NCBI GenBank assembly: GCA_024711295.1
Contig: JANJTB010000021.1
Coordinates: forward strand, 144,979-208,978
Length of the DNA stretch: 64,000 nt
Direction: 5' to 3'
Origin: a bacterium
GTDB taxonomy: Bacteria; Bacteroidota; Ignavibacteria; Kapaibacteriales; UBA2268
Below the pieces are notes generated by a model. That model was given only the letters and a program-made list of their open reading frames with translations. It was not told the DNA's origin and ran no database searches. Positions 1 through 8,364 of this stretch are shown here, one piece after another. Numbering within the stretch: position 1 is the stretch's first letter; each line of letters opens with the position of its first letter. Made by a program: the position numbers and the translations under genes.

Positions 1-818
1 CAGCCAGAACCATTCCTTCTTTCAAGTCCTCGATTAATATCATTTTGCCCATTTTCGAAATCCAAAATATTTTCTAAATCATGTAAAGAATCATCATACA
101 GAACCGGATGTATCGGAGTGACAGAAACATAGTCATTCTCGACTGCACCATCGTCGGTATCAGTTTCATTAGAAGATATTATATAAGATCCAGCAAACCA
201 ATAATAAGTATTTCCAAATGGGTCTGCCCGTTTCTCGTATTTATCTTCCCATCTTGAATTGCTGAGCTTTGTTATTTTAACCCCTTTTACTTGATGAAAC
301 TCAAGGTCAGGTACATTTACATTTAACAAAATTCTATCAATTCCATTGTAATTAAGCAAATTTCTTGCCAATTTACTAATAAGATATGAAGTGTATGATA
401 AATCAGAACTTAGAGAGTGAGAGCAATGTGAAATAGCAATTGAATTGATACCAGCGAGATATCCTTCGGTAGCTCCTGCAACTGTCCCGGAATACAGGAC
501 ATTTATAGAAGTATTCTTTCCATGATTTATCCCACTTACAACTAAGTCAGGCTTTTTTTCCAATAAAGTTGATAAAGCAAGCTTGACACAGTCTGCTGGA
601 GTTCCATCAACAGAAAACCCAAAAAAAGAATTATTTTTGTAAAACCTATTGACTCTCAAGGGCTTGTTGATTGTCAACATGCTGCTAACAGCACTTTTTT
701 GGGAATCAGGCGCAACAATAACGACATCTGCAAATTCAAAAAGAGAGTTGTAAAGAATATCAATTCCTGGAGAGTTAATCCCATCATCATTAGTTATGAG
801 TATATAAGGCTTATTCAA
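1..818 (-). CDS. surE: 5'/3'-nucleotidase SurE, 3' end cut by window edge
   Basis: SurE removes phosphate from nucleoside monophosphates as a metal-dependent cytoplasmic phosphatase. The reading frame opens with the family signature NDDGINSPG (metal-binding Asp pair) about ten residues in, and later shows VSGINHG with its conserved Asn, and GTPADC. It stays open to base 1, so the C-terminus lies outside the window. No ATG is available at the head: an in-frame TAA, which is the rseP stop at 822-824, lies just upstream, so the TTG at 816-818 is the earliest possible start and places the conserved motif correctly. It follows rseP by three bases and is probably translated from the same dxr-rseP-surE message. 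I am sure of the family and fairly sure of the TTG start. Confidence 0.93.
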   Translation of the reverse strand, partial: MNKPYILITNDDGINSPGIDILYNSLFEFADVVIVAPDSQKSAVSSMLTINKPLRVNRFYKNNSFFGFSVDGTPADCVKLALSTLLEKKPDLVVSGINHGKNTSINVLYSGTVAGATEGYLAGINSIAISHCSHSLSSDLSYTSYLISKLARNLLNYNGIDRILLNVNVPDLEFHQVKGVKITKLSNSRWEDKYEKRADPFGNTYYWFAGSYIISSNETDTDDGAVENDYVSVTPIHPVLYDDSLHDLENILDFENGQNDINRGLERRNGSG

Positions 819-821
819 TTT

Positions 822-2189
822 TTATTTCAAAATACGTGTAACATCATTAAACAATACAAATGCCATAAATATCAACAGAAGGATAACACCACCCTGCTGA
901 AAAGCTAATTTAACCTTTACAGGTACTTCCTTCTTTGTGATACCTTCAATAAGCGCAAATACAATATGTCCACCATCCAATGCAGGAAACGGTAGTATAT
1001 TCATAAAGGCGAGTGATATTGATAAAAGTGCAAGGAAATTCAAAAAACTTGTCAATCCCCTATCGGCTTGCTGTCCTGCCATATCCATAATCATGATTGG
1101 ACCACCGACAGTTTCTTTAAATGATAAGTTCCCGACAAAAATCTGTTTAAGTGATTTAATTAAAAGCAAAAATGAATTATAACTTTCTTCAAAACCAATC
1201 GCGATGGATTCTACTAATGAATACTTTGTGATAACTATTGGACCATAACCCATTTTAATTCCAATCATACCTTTATCATTTGTTACAATTGAATCACTCA
1301 ATATTTCATTTCCCCTTTTCCATTGCAAAAATACTTTTTCATGCACTTTTCCTTTTAGATTATCTTGCATAGTACCCATGCCACTAATTGAGATATCATT
1401 CAACATTAACAAAGTGTCACCTGGCAATAAACCTGCTGACTTAGCAGGTGAGTTTTCAGCAACATCATCAATATAAATTTTCAAACCACCAGGGCTTAAT
1501 CCAATAGGTTTTTTTTCTGCTATTTGTTTAATGATTTTTGCACCGTCAGCAGTAAGAACTATTTGATTATCACTTCTTAAAACTTTAATATCAAGTTTAT
1601 TCCCAAAATCTTTGAGGGTAATTTTGTCAAGAAAGTCAGACCATGATGCAGTCTGAAGACCATTTACTGAGATAATTTGGTCATTTTCTTTCAATCCAAT
1701 TTCTTGGGCAATAGAGCCTTCAGAAATTTTTCCTATTGTTGTAGAAGCTATGTCCGACTTTCCTTCAAAATATGCAATACCGGCGAAGACAGTTACAGCT
1801 AAAATAATATTCATTATCACACCGGCAGCAAGTACAAATATTTTTTGGACAGCATTCTTGGACCTAAATTCATAATCCAGTGGTTGTTTGGAGCTGAAGT
1901 CAGTATCAAAGCTTTCGTCAATCATTCCTGAAATCTTCACATAACCACCAATCGGAAAAATAGCTAATCTATAATCAGTATTTGGTCCAAGCTCAATATC
2001 ATCAGATAGATTGCCAAATGTAAATCCATTTACTTTGTTCCAACCAAATAGTCTTTTTCCCATCCCAATCGAAAATATCTCGGCTCTCATTCCCGTTAAT
2101 CTGGCAGCTATGAAGTGACCAAACTCATGAATAGCTACTAATATACCAATAACTATTATAAAATATATTGCACTATTAATCAATTCCAT
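822..2189 (-). CDS. rseP: RIP metalloprotease RseP (site-2 protease)
   Basis: This inner-membrane zinc protease cuts transmembrane segments, classically of anti-sigma factors during envelope stress, and clears signal-peptide remnants. The zinc motif HEFGH is at residues 21-25 in the first membrane helix and the second ligand motif LDGGH is at about 404-408 in a late helix. Between them lie two PDZ-like domains (around residues 150-310; one contains the stretch AENSPAKSAGLLPGD). The length, 455 residues, is normal for the family. It starts one base after the dxr stop, so the two genes are almost certainly co-transcribed, a common arrangement. It is a plausible processing enzyme for the anti-sigma protein encoded at 55181-56455, but that link is inference. 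Confidence 0.95.
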   Translation of the reverse strand: MELINSAIYFIIVIGILVAIHEFGHFIAARLTGMRAEIFSIGMGKRLFGWNKVNGFTFGNLSDDIELGPNTDYRLAIFPIGGYVKISGMIDESFDTDFSSKQPLDYEFRSKNAVQKIFVLAAGVIMNIILAVTVFAGIAYFEGKSDIASTTIGKISEGSIAQEIGLKENDQIISVNGLQTASWSDFLDKITLKDFGNKLDIKVLRSDNQIVLTADGAKIIKQIAEKKPIGLSPGGLKIYIDDVAENSPAKSAGLLPGDTLLMLNDISISGMGTMQDNLKGKVHEKVFLQWKRGNEILSDSIVTNDKGMIGIKMGYGPIVITKYSLVESIAIGFEESYNSFLLLIKSLKQIFVGNLSFKETVGGPIMIMDMAGQQADRGLTSFLNFLALLSISLAFMNILPFPALDGGHIVFALIEGITKKEVPVKVKLAFQQGGVILLLIFMAFVLFNDVTRILK

Positions 2190-2190
2190 A

Positions 2191-3351
2191 TTATTTCTTT
2201 TTATTTATTAAATTTTCTGTATATTTTCTTGACTCTAAGTCAGTTTCGATAATTTGGTTCAAATCAGGATTTTCTATATAATCAATGTTTGAAAGTGTTT
2301 TTTCTATTATCTGATTAATTTCAATAAATGATATTCTTTCTTCCAAAAAAGCTGCAACACATACTTCATTCGAAGCATTAAGCACAGCATTTGAATTTCC
2401 CCCGAGTTCCATTGATTCATAAGATAATCTTAAACAAGGATACCGTTGAAAATCAGGTTCGTAAAACTCCAATTTTGACATTTTATCAATGGTTAGTCTC
2501 TGAAAATCATAATAAAGTCTCTCCGGATAATTTAAAGCATAAGAAATAGGTATCTTCATGTCTGGTAATCCAAGCTGTGCTTTTATTGAACCATCAACAA
2601 ATTGAACCATTGAATGTATAATGCTTTGAGGGTGTATCGTAACATCAATCTGCGACAACTCTGTTCCAAACAGCCAATGTGCTTCAATAACCTCGAATCC
2701 CTTATTCATCATTGTTGAAGAATCAATAGTAATCTTGCTACCCATACTCCAATTTGGATGATTGAGGGCTTGTTTCACAGTTATATTCTTAAAATCATCT
2801 AAGTCAGTATTTCTAAATGGACCACCCGAAGCTGTAAGAATTATTTTTTCAACAGATTTAACTTCCTCACCTACTAAGCATTGCAATATAGCACTATGCT
2901 CACTATCAATTGCTATCAATCTTGAATTATTATTTTTTGCAGCTTGAGTTATAATATTTCCAGCACTGACTAACGTTTCCTTGTTAGCCAAAGCTACATC
3001 TATCCTATTTTGAAGTGCTAAATATGTAGGTATAACACCAGAAAAACCAACAAGTGCTGATACAAGTAAGTCATTTGAGTTGTCAGAAGCAATACTATTT
3101 AGACTATCATACCCAAAAAGTATTTCGCCTTTAAAATTCGTTGATGCCTTGAACTCCTTATAAGCATTCTCATCAGTAATTACAACACCATGAGGATTAA
3201 ATATGTCAAGTATTTCTAATAACTTTTTGTAGTTACTATTTATTGTAAGATAATTTAAATTGTAATTCTCTGGATTCTTTTTTATTACATCAAGTGTCTG
3301 AATTCCAATCGAACCTGTAGCTCCGAGAATTGATACTGTTTTTTGATTCAT
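2191..3351 (-). CDS. dxr: 1-deoxy-D-xylulose 5-phosphate reductoisomerase
   Basis: Dxr converts DXP to 2-C-methyl-D-erythritol 4-phosphate with NADPH, the first committed step of the MEP isoprenoid pathway. The NADPH-binding motif GATGSIG sits at residues 10-16. Family motifs follow: ALANKETLVSAG, IDSEHSAI (metal-binding Asp and Glu), TASGGPF and TIDSSTMMNKGFEVIEAHWLF. The frame is open 41 codons further upstream, but that extension is hydrophobic and not part of the family, so I start at the ATG at 3349-3351, giving 386 residues, the usual size. It heads the dxr-rseP-surE operon. Another enzyme of the pathway, ispH, is at 49046. Confidence 0.95.
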   Translation of the reverse strand: MNQKTVSILGATGSIGIQTLDVIKKNPENYNLNYLTINSNYKKLLEILDIFNPHGVVITDENAYKEFKASTNFKGEILFGYDSLNSIASDNSNDLLVSALVGFSGVIPTYLALQNRIDVALANKETLVSAGNIITQAAKNNNSRLIAIDSEHSAILQCLVGEEVKSVEKIILTASGGPFRNTDLDDFKNITVKQALNHPNWSMGSKITIDSSTMMNKGFEVIEAHWLFGTELSQIDVTIHPQSIIHSMVQFVDGSIKAQLGLPDMKIPISYALNYPERLYYDFQRLTIDKMSKLEFYEPDFQRYPCLRLSYESMELGGNSNAVLNASNEVCVAAFLEERISFIEINQIIEKTLSNIDYIENPDLNQIIETDLESRKYTENLINKKK

Positions 3352-3501
3352 GTTATTTTGTTCTTTGCAATTAGCAATCAAATGCCAATCATTTTTTAAT
3401 ATTATTCTTGAAATAATCAGATATAAACGTAAATAAATGCTAATGATTTTTGATAATAAATACACAAATAGCAAATAAATTATGTATTTTAAAAAATAAT
3501 G

Positions 3502-3531
3502 TTTGCAATTGAATATATTTGTTTATATTTG
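3502..3531 (+). promoter_or_regulatory. Bacteroidota-type promoter for the RRM protein gene
   Basis: TTTG at 3502-3505 and TATATTTG at 3524-3531 are separated by 18 bp, an exact match to the Bacteroidota housekeeping consensus (TTTG, about 19 bp, TAnnTTTG). Transcription would begin near 3538, leaving a leader of about 125 nt before the gene. The AT-rich context raises the chance of a random match. Confidence 0.6.
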
Positions 3532-3662
3532 TAACTGAAAATAGTTCAGAAAGTTATTTAGTTTTCTTTAAAGCCTGCCTATCGACAGCCTCAATTGAAG
3601 TTTCTAATTTAACCCAAAACCATTTTATTGTATCTTTTATTATTTTTATTTGGAGTGTATCC

Positions 3663-3989
3663 TTGAATATCTATGTAGGTAACTTGCCTTATGTAACTAC
3701 AGGGCAAGAATTGAATGAAATCTTCTCAGAATACGGAGAAGTTGTATCAGCAAAAATCATTATGGACCGCGAAACTAACCGTTCAAAAGGCTTTGGATTT
3801 GTCGAAATGGCAGATACTGATGCTAAAAAAGCGATTGATGATTTACATGGTGCTGAGTATCTCGGTAAATTATTGACTGTAAATGAAGCACGCGACAAAA
3901 AACCAGGTTTTGGCAACAATGCCGGTGGTAATCGTGGTGGTGGCTTCAACCGTTCTAATAACGGTGGTGGAAACAGACGCTCCTGGTAA
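3663..3989 (+). CDS. RRM-domain RNA-binding protein, glycine-rich tail
   Basis: This is a small single-RRM protein of the type widespread in cyanobacteria and Bacteroidota, thought to bind single-stranded RNA and often cold-induced. RNP-2 reads IYVGNL at the extreme N-terminus and RNP-1 reads KGFGFVEM at about residue 40. The last 30 residues are rich in Gly, Asn and Arg and end in RRSW, as in eukaryotic glycine-rich RNA-binding proteins. The frame is open further upstream to 3519, but that part has no similarity to RRM proteins. I choose the TTG at 3663-3665 because it gives the canonical MNIYVGNLPY start and is preceded by GGAG seven bases away. The protein is then 108 residues. It is monocistronic, with its own promoter and terminator. 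Confidence 0.9.
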   Translation: MNIYVGNLPYVTTGQELNEIFSEYGEVVSAKIIMDRETNRSKGFGFVEMADTDAKKAIDDLHGAEYLGKLLTVNEARDKKPGFGNNAGGNRGGGFNRSNNGGGNRRSW

Positions 3990-4035
3990 TTGAATAATAT
4001 TTCGGATTTATTCCGTTTAATATAAACTGAGTTTT

Positions 4036-4072
4036 GGGTAATTTACGAAAGTAATTTACCCATTTTTTTTTA
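4036..4072 (+). terminator. Intrinsic terminator after the RRM gene
   Basis: An 11-bp stem with one T-T mismatch (GGGTAATTTAC, loop GAAA, GTAATTTACCC) is followed by a run of nine T. It lies 47 bases after the RRM stop. Confidence 0.85.
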
Positions 4073-4103
4073 TAAAAAAAACCGATTGAAAATTTCAACC
4101 GGT
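4072..4103 (-). terminator. Intrinsic terminator of the rpsB-tsf-pyrH-frr operon
   Basis: Read on the minus strand, ACCGGTTGAA and TTCAATCGGT form a 10-bp stem with one G-T pair, followed by an eight-T run. It is 30 bases beyond the frr stop and back to back with the plus-strand terminator. Confidence 0.8.
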
Positions 4104-4132
4104 CTAATTAAAAGTCAATTCATAATGTGCAA

Positions 4133-4693
4133 TTAGTCTTGCAATAATTCTTTTTCTTTTTTATCCAGAATACTATCAATCTGTTTGATGTATTCATCAG
4201 TAACTTTCTGAACTTCTTCTTCGCCCTTTTTGCGATCGTCTTCGTTCATTAGTTTAGATTTTTCTTCTTTTTTAAGAATATCCATTTGATCACGACGTAC
4301 GTTTCTTATGGCAACTCTTGCCTCTTCAGCATATTTTTTGCACATTTTAACGAATTCTTTTCGTCTCTCTTCCGTTAATGGTGGTACAGGAATGCGTATT
4401 ATAGTACCATCATTTTGAGGATTAAATCCGAGATCAGCAGCGCGAATTGATTTCTCTATATCATTAATAATAGACCTATCAAAAGGTTGAATAATTATTG
4501 TTCGTGCATCAGGAGCTGAAATAGAACCCACCTGACTTACAGGAGTCGGCACACCATAATACTCAACATTTACACCATCAATCAAATTTGCTGATGCTCT
4601 TCCGGTTCTTACTTTGGATAATTGTGTTTTGAAATAATCAACACATTTATTCATTTGATCGCGTGATACTTTTACAATATCATTAACAGGCAT
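4133..4693 (-). CDS. frr: Ribosome recycling factor
   Basis: RRF works with EF-G to split the post-termination ribosome complex. The 186-residue length and family motifs are standard: LSKVRTGRASANLIDGVNVEYYG near the N-terminus (long motif at about residues 25-47), the middle IIIQPFDRSIINDIEKSI and RIPVPPLTEERRKEFVK, and a coiled-coil C-terminal arm. It is the last gene of the translation operon, 17 bases after pyrH, and is followed by a terminator. Confidence 0.97.
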   Translation of the reverse strand: MPVNDIVKVSRDQMNKCVDYFKTQLSKVRTGRASANLIDGVNVEYYGVPTPVSQVGSISAPDARTIIIQPFDRSIINDIEKSIRAADLGFNPQNDGTIIRIPVPPLTEERRKEFVKMCKKYAEEARVAIRNVRRDQMDILKKEEKSKLMNEDDRKKGEEEVQKVTDEYIKQIDSILDKKEKELLQD

Positions 4694-4710
4694 TTTTTAT
4701 TCCTCTTAAA

Positions 4711-5424
4711 TTATTTATCACTTATTAAGGTACCAATGTTTTCGCCCATAATCAATTTTCTCAAGTTACCTTTTTGATTGATATTAATTACAGACATTGG
4801 CAAATTATTTTCGTGGCACAATGTAATCGCAGTATGATCCATTACTCTGAGATCTTTCTCTAACACTTGTCTATAAGTAATGGTGTCAAACTTCACGGCA
4901 TTAGGGTTTTTTTCGGGATCGCTATCATAAACACCATCAACTCTGGTTGCTTTGATGATAACCTGAGCTTCGATTTCGATAGCCCTCAATACAGCTGCAG
5001 TATCAGTAGTAAAATATGGGTTACCGGTACCTGCGCCAAAAAGTACTACTCGATTCTTTTCTAAATGTCGTATAGCTCGCCTGCGAATCAAGGGTTCAGC
5101 TATTTGCTCCATCTTAATTGCAGTTTGAAGCCTTGTCTGTACACCAAGCTCTTCCAAAGCGTTTTGGAATGCTATACTGTTAATTACTGTAGCTAACATT
5201 CCCATTTGATCGCCACTTACTTTATGAATTCCGTGAGCAGCAGCTTGTACACCTCTGAATATATTTCCACCTCCGATTACGATGCCAATTTGAACACCCA
5301 GGTTGTGTACCTCAGCTATTTCTGCAGAGAAAGTCTTGAGTACATTCGGATCAATGCCAAACTGTCTGTCACCCATCAAAGCTTCGCCGCTAAGTTTTAG
5401 TAATATTCTACTAAACGCTATCAT
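4711..5424 (-). CDS. pyrH: UMP kinase
   Basis: PyrH phosphorylates UMP to UDP using ATP in pyrimidine nucleotide synthesis. It is the hexameric bacterial amino-acid-kinase-fold enzyme. Visible motifs are [12 protein letters not shown] at the N-terminus, [11 protein letters not shown] for the phosphate loop, [15 protein letters not shown], and [13 protein letters not shown] for the UMP and triphosphate site. At 237 residues it has the expected length. It lies between tsf and frr, an order conserved across many bacteria. Confidence 0.97.
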   Translation of the reverse strand: MIAFSRILLKLSGEALMGDRQFGIDPNVLKTFSAEIAEVHNLGVQIGIVIGGGNIFRGVQAAAHGIHKVSGDQMGMLATVINSIAFQNALEELGVQTRLQTAIKMEQIAEPLIRRRAIRHLEKNRVVLFGAGTGNPYFTTDTAAVLRAIEIEAQVIIKATRVDGVYDSDPEKNPNAVKFDTITYRQVLEKDLRVMDHTAITLCHENNLPMSVININQKGNLRKLIMGENIGTLISDK

Positions 5425-5449
5425 TTTACCCTTTCGTTAAATTTGAAAT

Positions 5450-6310
5450 TTACGCTTCTTCGCCTAAAGCATATCTTAAAAATCTGGTTACTTTAACTTC
5501 AGTTCCAACTAAATCAGAAACTTTTTTAAGAACATCAGTTACTGTCATTCCACCATCTTTAACAAATGCTTGTTCGATAAGGCAATTTTCTGTATAGAAT
5601 TTTTCTAATCTGCCCTGAGCAATTTTCTCGGCAATTTCTTCTTTCTTGCCCTGTTCGATGGCTTGTTGCTTGTAAATCTCAACTTCTTTAGCAAGAGTAA
5701 CATTATCCACCTGTTCACGATTGATAAATTGAGGATTCATAGCAGCAATTTGCATTGCGATATCACGAACTAACAATTGTGCATCTTCGTTAAGATTTGG
5801 AGCGCTAACTTCAAGTAAAACAGCTAATTTATTACCGGCATGAATATATGACGAAATAAATCCTTCAGAAACCCAACGGTCCATTCTGCGAGCTTCAATT
5901 TTTTCACTGAATTTTGCAAGAATTTCGTTGTGCAAATCAAGTATTTTAGTTCCATTATAAGACAATGCAAACAACTCATCAACACTACCAACAGCATTAT
6001 CGAGGTAAGCATTTGCAACAGTAGTTACATAGTTTACAAATTCAGCATTACGAGCAACAAAATCTGTTTCGCAATTTATTTCAATAATTGACGCAACATT
6101 ACCTGCAGAATTAGCTTGTGCAATGATCATACCTTCGTTAGCACTTTTATCGGCACGTTTAGCAGCAGAAGCAGCACCTTTTTTTCTAAGAATTTCTATT
6201 GCAAGGTTCATATCACCATCAGCTTCGACAAGAGCTTTCTTGCAATCAGCCATACCTGCACCAGTTTTATCGCGCAAGTTCTTAACCATTAAAGCAGAAA
6301 TTTCAGCCAT
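5450..6310 (-). CDS. tsf: Elongation factor Ts
   Basis: EF-Ts is the nucleotide-exchange factor of EF-Tu. The N-terminal UBA-like domain carries the signature KTGAGMADCKKALVEADGDM (residues 15-34). The core contains INCETDFVARNAEFVNYV, the TDFV segment that disrupts the Mg site of EF-Tu. The 286-residue length is normal. It lies 41 bases downstream of rpsB and 25 bases upstream of pyrH in the same operon. Confidence 0.97.
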   Translation of the reverse strand: MAEISALMVKNLRDKTGAGMADCKKALVEADGDMNLAIEILRKKGAASAAKRADKSANEGMIIAQANSAGNVASIIEINCETDFVARNAEFVNYVTTVANAYLDNAVGSVDELFALSYNGTKILDLHNEILAKFSEKIEARRMDRWVSEGFISSYIHAGNKLAVLLEVSAPNLNEDAQLLVRDIAMQIAAMNPQFINREQVDNVTLAKEVEIYKQQAIEQGKKEEIAEKIAQGRLEKFYTENCLIEQAFVKDGGMTVTDVLKKVSDLVGTEVKVTRFLRYALGEEA

Positions 6311-6351
6311 TTTATTATCTTCTCTATATTTTATTTTACAATTTTAAAAAA

Positions 6352-7230
6352 TTATTCAGCTGATTCAGCAATTGCTGCACCAGAATCACCATCTTCTGTA
6401 TTAGTACCACTTGGAGCAGGACGACGTCTATCGGAACGTTTAACTCTACGTTCACGAATTTTACGTTTTGTACCACCTTCTTCATCAAATTCTGAATCTT
6501 TATCAAAATGCCCTTCAGCACCTAATTCAGCTTGTCTGACTCTTGCAACTTCAAAACCTTCAACAACAGCATCAGCCATTACTGAAGCAATGATTTCAAT
6601 AGTTTTTACTGAGTCGTCATTTGCTGGTATCGGAAAATCAACTAAATCTGGGTCAGTATTTGTATCTACGATACCTATAACCGGAATACCCAATATTTTA
6701 GCTTCTTTGATAGCTAAATGTTCTTTTTTGATATCTACTACAAACAAAGCACCAGGTAATCTTGTAAGTGTTTCGATACCCCCGAATACTTTTCTTAATC
6801 TGTCACGTTCACGTGAAATCAACAATCTTTCTTTCTTTGTAATTTTTTCAAATGTTCCATCAACTTCCATTTTATCAATAGTATTCAATCTTTTGATTGA
6901 TTTACGGATGGTAACAAAATTTGTGAGCATACCACCTAACCAACGTTCTGAAACATAGTTCATACCGGCTCTGTTTGCCTGCTCTGAAATTGCAATTTTT
7001 GCCTGTTGTTTTGTACCAACAAACAATACGATTTTTCCTTTTGAAGCAATATCATAAACAGCTGATTTAGCGATATCAAGTAAGATTTGAGTTTTACGTA
7101 AGTCTATGATGTGAATACCGTTTCTCTCCATAAAAATAAACGGTGCCATTTTGGGGTTCCATCTGCGTGTTAGATGGCCGAAGTGAGCGCCTGATTCCAA
7201 CAGGGCTTCAATTGAAACTGAATGTTCCAC
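6352..7230 (-). CDS. rpsB: 30S ribosomal protein S2
   Basis: S2 binds the small-subunit body late in assembly. Family motifs are clear: [41 protein letters not shown] and [21 protein letters not shown]. An ATG at 7267-7269 would add 13 residues unlike S2. I choose the GTG at 7228-7230 because AAGGAG lies nine to ten bases before it and it yields the usual beginning ([13 protein letters not shown]). The protein is then 292 residues, with a charged C-terminal extension after the S2 fold that is rich in Arg, Lys and Asp/Glu, a tail common in this superphylum. It heads the rpsB-tsf-pyrH-frr unit after a terminator, so it must have its own promoter in the roughly 100-base leader. Confidence 0.95.
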   Translation of the reverse strand: MEHSVSIEALLESGAHFGHLTRRWNPKMAPFIFMERNGIHIIDLRKTQILLDIAKSAVYDIASKGKIVLFVGTKQQAKIAISEQANRAGMNYVSERWLGGMLTNFVTIRKSIKRLNTIDKMEVDGTFEKITKKERLLISRERDRLRKVFGGIETLTRLPGALFVVDIKKEHLAIKEAKILGIPVIGIVDTNTDPDLVDFPIPANDDSVKTIEIIASVMADAVVEGFEVARVRQAELGAEGHFDKDSEFDEEGGTKRKIRERRVKRSDRRRPAPSGTNTEDGDSGAAIAESAE

Positions 7231-7327
7231 TAAAAATAACTCCTTATATGATGTTAAAACTACTGCCATCCATCAACTTACCAAAAAAGCAGTGCCACAT
7301 AATGGTAATCCGGAGGCATGATTATTT

Positions 7328-7365
7328 AAAAAAAACGGGGCTTTATCAAATAAATTATAAAGCCC
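7328..7365 (-). terminator. Intrinsic terminator between rplM-rpsI and rpsB
   Basis: On the minus strand a perfect 9-bp stem (GGGCTTTAT with ATAAAGCCC, ten-base loop) is followed by CG and a run of eight T. It ends the rplM-rpsI transcript about 20 bases after the rpsI stop. Confidence 0.85.
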
Positions 7366-7385
7366 ATTCGAAAAAATAGCAACAA

Positions 7386-7772
7386 TTAACGTTTTGAGAA
7401 TTGGAAGCGTTTACGGGCTTTTTTCTGTCCATATTTCTTACGCTCAACCATTCTTGGGTCACGAGTCATAAGACCATTTTGACGAAGTGGACTTTTCAGT
7501 TCTTCATCAAATTCAACTAAAGCACGTGCTATACCAAGAGACATTGCGCCAGTTTGTCCACTTTTACCACCGCCACGAACAGTAACACTAACGTCGAACT
7601 TACCATCGTTGCTAGTGATAAACAAAGGTTTGATAGCTTCTTGTCTATTGATTGCTACAGGGAAGTATTCTTCGAATGGAGTACGATTAACTAAAATTCT
7701 TCCATTACCGGGAGTTATTCTTACCTGTGCTACTGATGTTTTTCTTCTGCCTGTTGCTGAAAACACCTTCAT
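7386..7772 (-). CDS. rpsI: 30S ribosomal protein S9
   Basis: S9 sits in the small-subunit head, and its basic tail reaches the P-site tRNA. The start [16 protein letters not shown] segment (residues 6-16), the [21 protein letters not shown] core and the terminal [12 protein letters not shown] with the final Arg are all standard. The length is 128 residues. It follows rplM by 21 bases, the nearly universal L13-S9 pair. Confidence 0.97.
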   Translation of the reverse strand: MKVFSATGRRKTSVAQVRITPGNGRILVNRTPFEEYFPVAINRQEAIKPLFITSNDGKFDVSVTVRGGGKSGQTGAMSLGIARALVEFDEELKSPLRQNGLMTRDPRMVERKKYGQKKARKRFQFSKR

Positions 7773-7793
7773 TAAATACCTCTTTTATTTCTA

Positions 7794-8246
7794 TTATTTA
7801 TATTGCAATTCATACACTTTTGGTTTTTGAGCTGAATGTGGGTGATTATCAGCACTATAAACTTTTAATTTCTTAAAAATTTGTCTGCCTAATCTATTTT
7901 TGGGTAACATACCCTTTACACTATGCTCAATAATTTTTTCAGGATTATTCTTTTTCAAATCAACGAAGGTTTCTACTCTGCCGCCACCAGGATATCCTGT
8001 ATGTCTGAAATATTCTTTCTGTTCTGTTCTTTTACCTTCCAGAATTACTTGTTCTGCGTTGATAACTATTACAAAATCTCCTGTGTCAACATGAGGAGTG
8101 AACCATGGTTTGTGCTTGCCGCGCAATAAGGTAGCAACTTGAGTCGAAAGCCTTCCGACTGTCATATTTGCAGCATCCACAATCCACCAATCTCTTATAA
8201 CATCCTCTTTTCTAAACGATTTAGTAATCTTTGCTGAGGGTTCCAC
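7794..8246 (-). CDS. rplM: 50S ribosomal protein L13
   Basis: L13 is an early-assembly protein of the large subunit. Characteristic stretches are [40 protein letters not shown] and [20 protein letters not shown]. The start is a GTG at 8244-8246 with AGGAG seven bases upstream. The 150-residue length is usual. It forms a two-gene operon with rpsI. Confidence 0.96.
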   Translation of the reverse strand: MEPSAKITKSFRKEDVIRDWWIVDAANMTVGRLSTQVATLLRGKHKPWFTPHVDTGDFVIVINAEQVILEGKRTEQKEYFRHTGYPGGGRVETFVDLKKNNPEKIIEHSVKGMLPKNRLGRQIFKKLKVYSADNHPHSAQKPKVYELQYK

Positions 8247-8364
8247 GAAACACTCCTAAAATTTATAATTTACAACAATACATTTTACAAAAATAATAAA
8301 AAATCAGCTCTTAAACAAGAAAAACTGAAATTCATTTTTTTACGAACTTAAAAATACGAATTTT

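Noticed and set aside
3352..3474. 41-codon N-terminal extension of dxr
   Set aside because: It is hydrophobic, AT-rich and not part of Dxr, which normally begins just before GATGSIG; the ATG at 3349-3351 gives the normal size.
3519..3662. 48-codon N-terminal extension of the RRM protein
   Set aside because: It has no RRM similarity and overlaps the predicted promoter; the TTG at 3663 has a proper ribosome site and canonical start.
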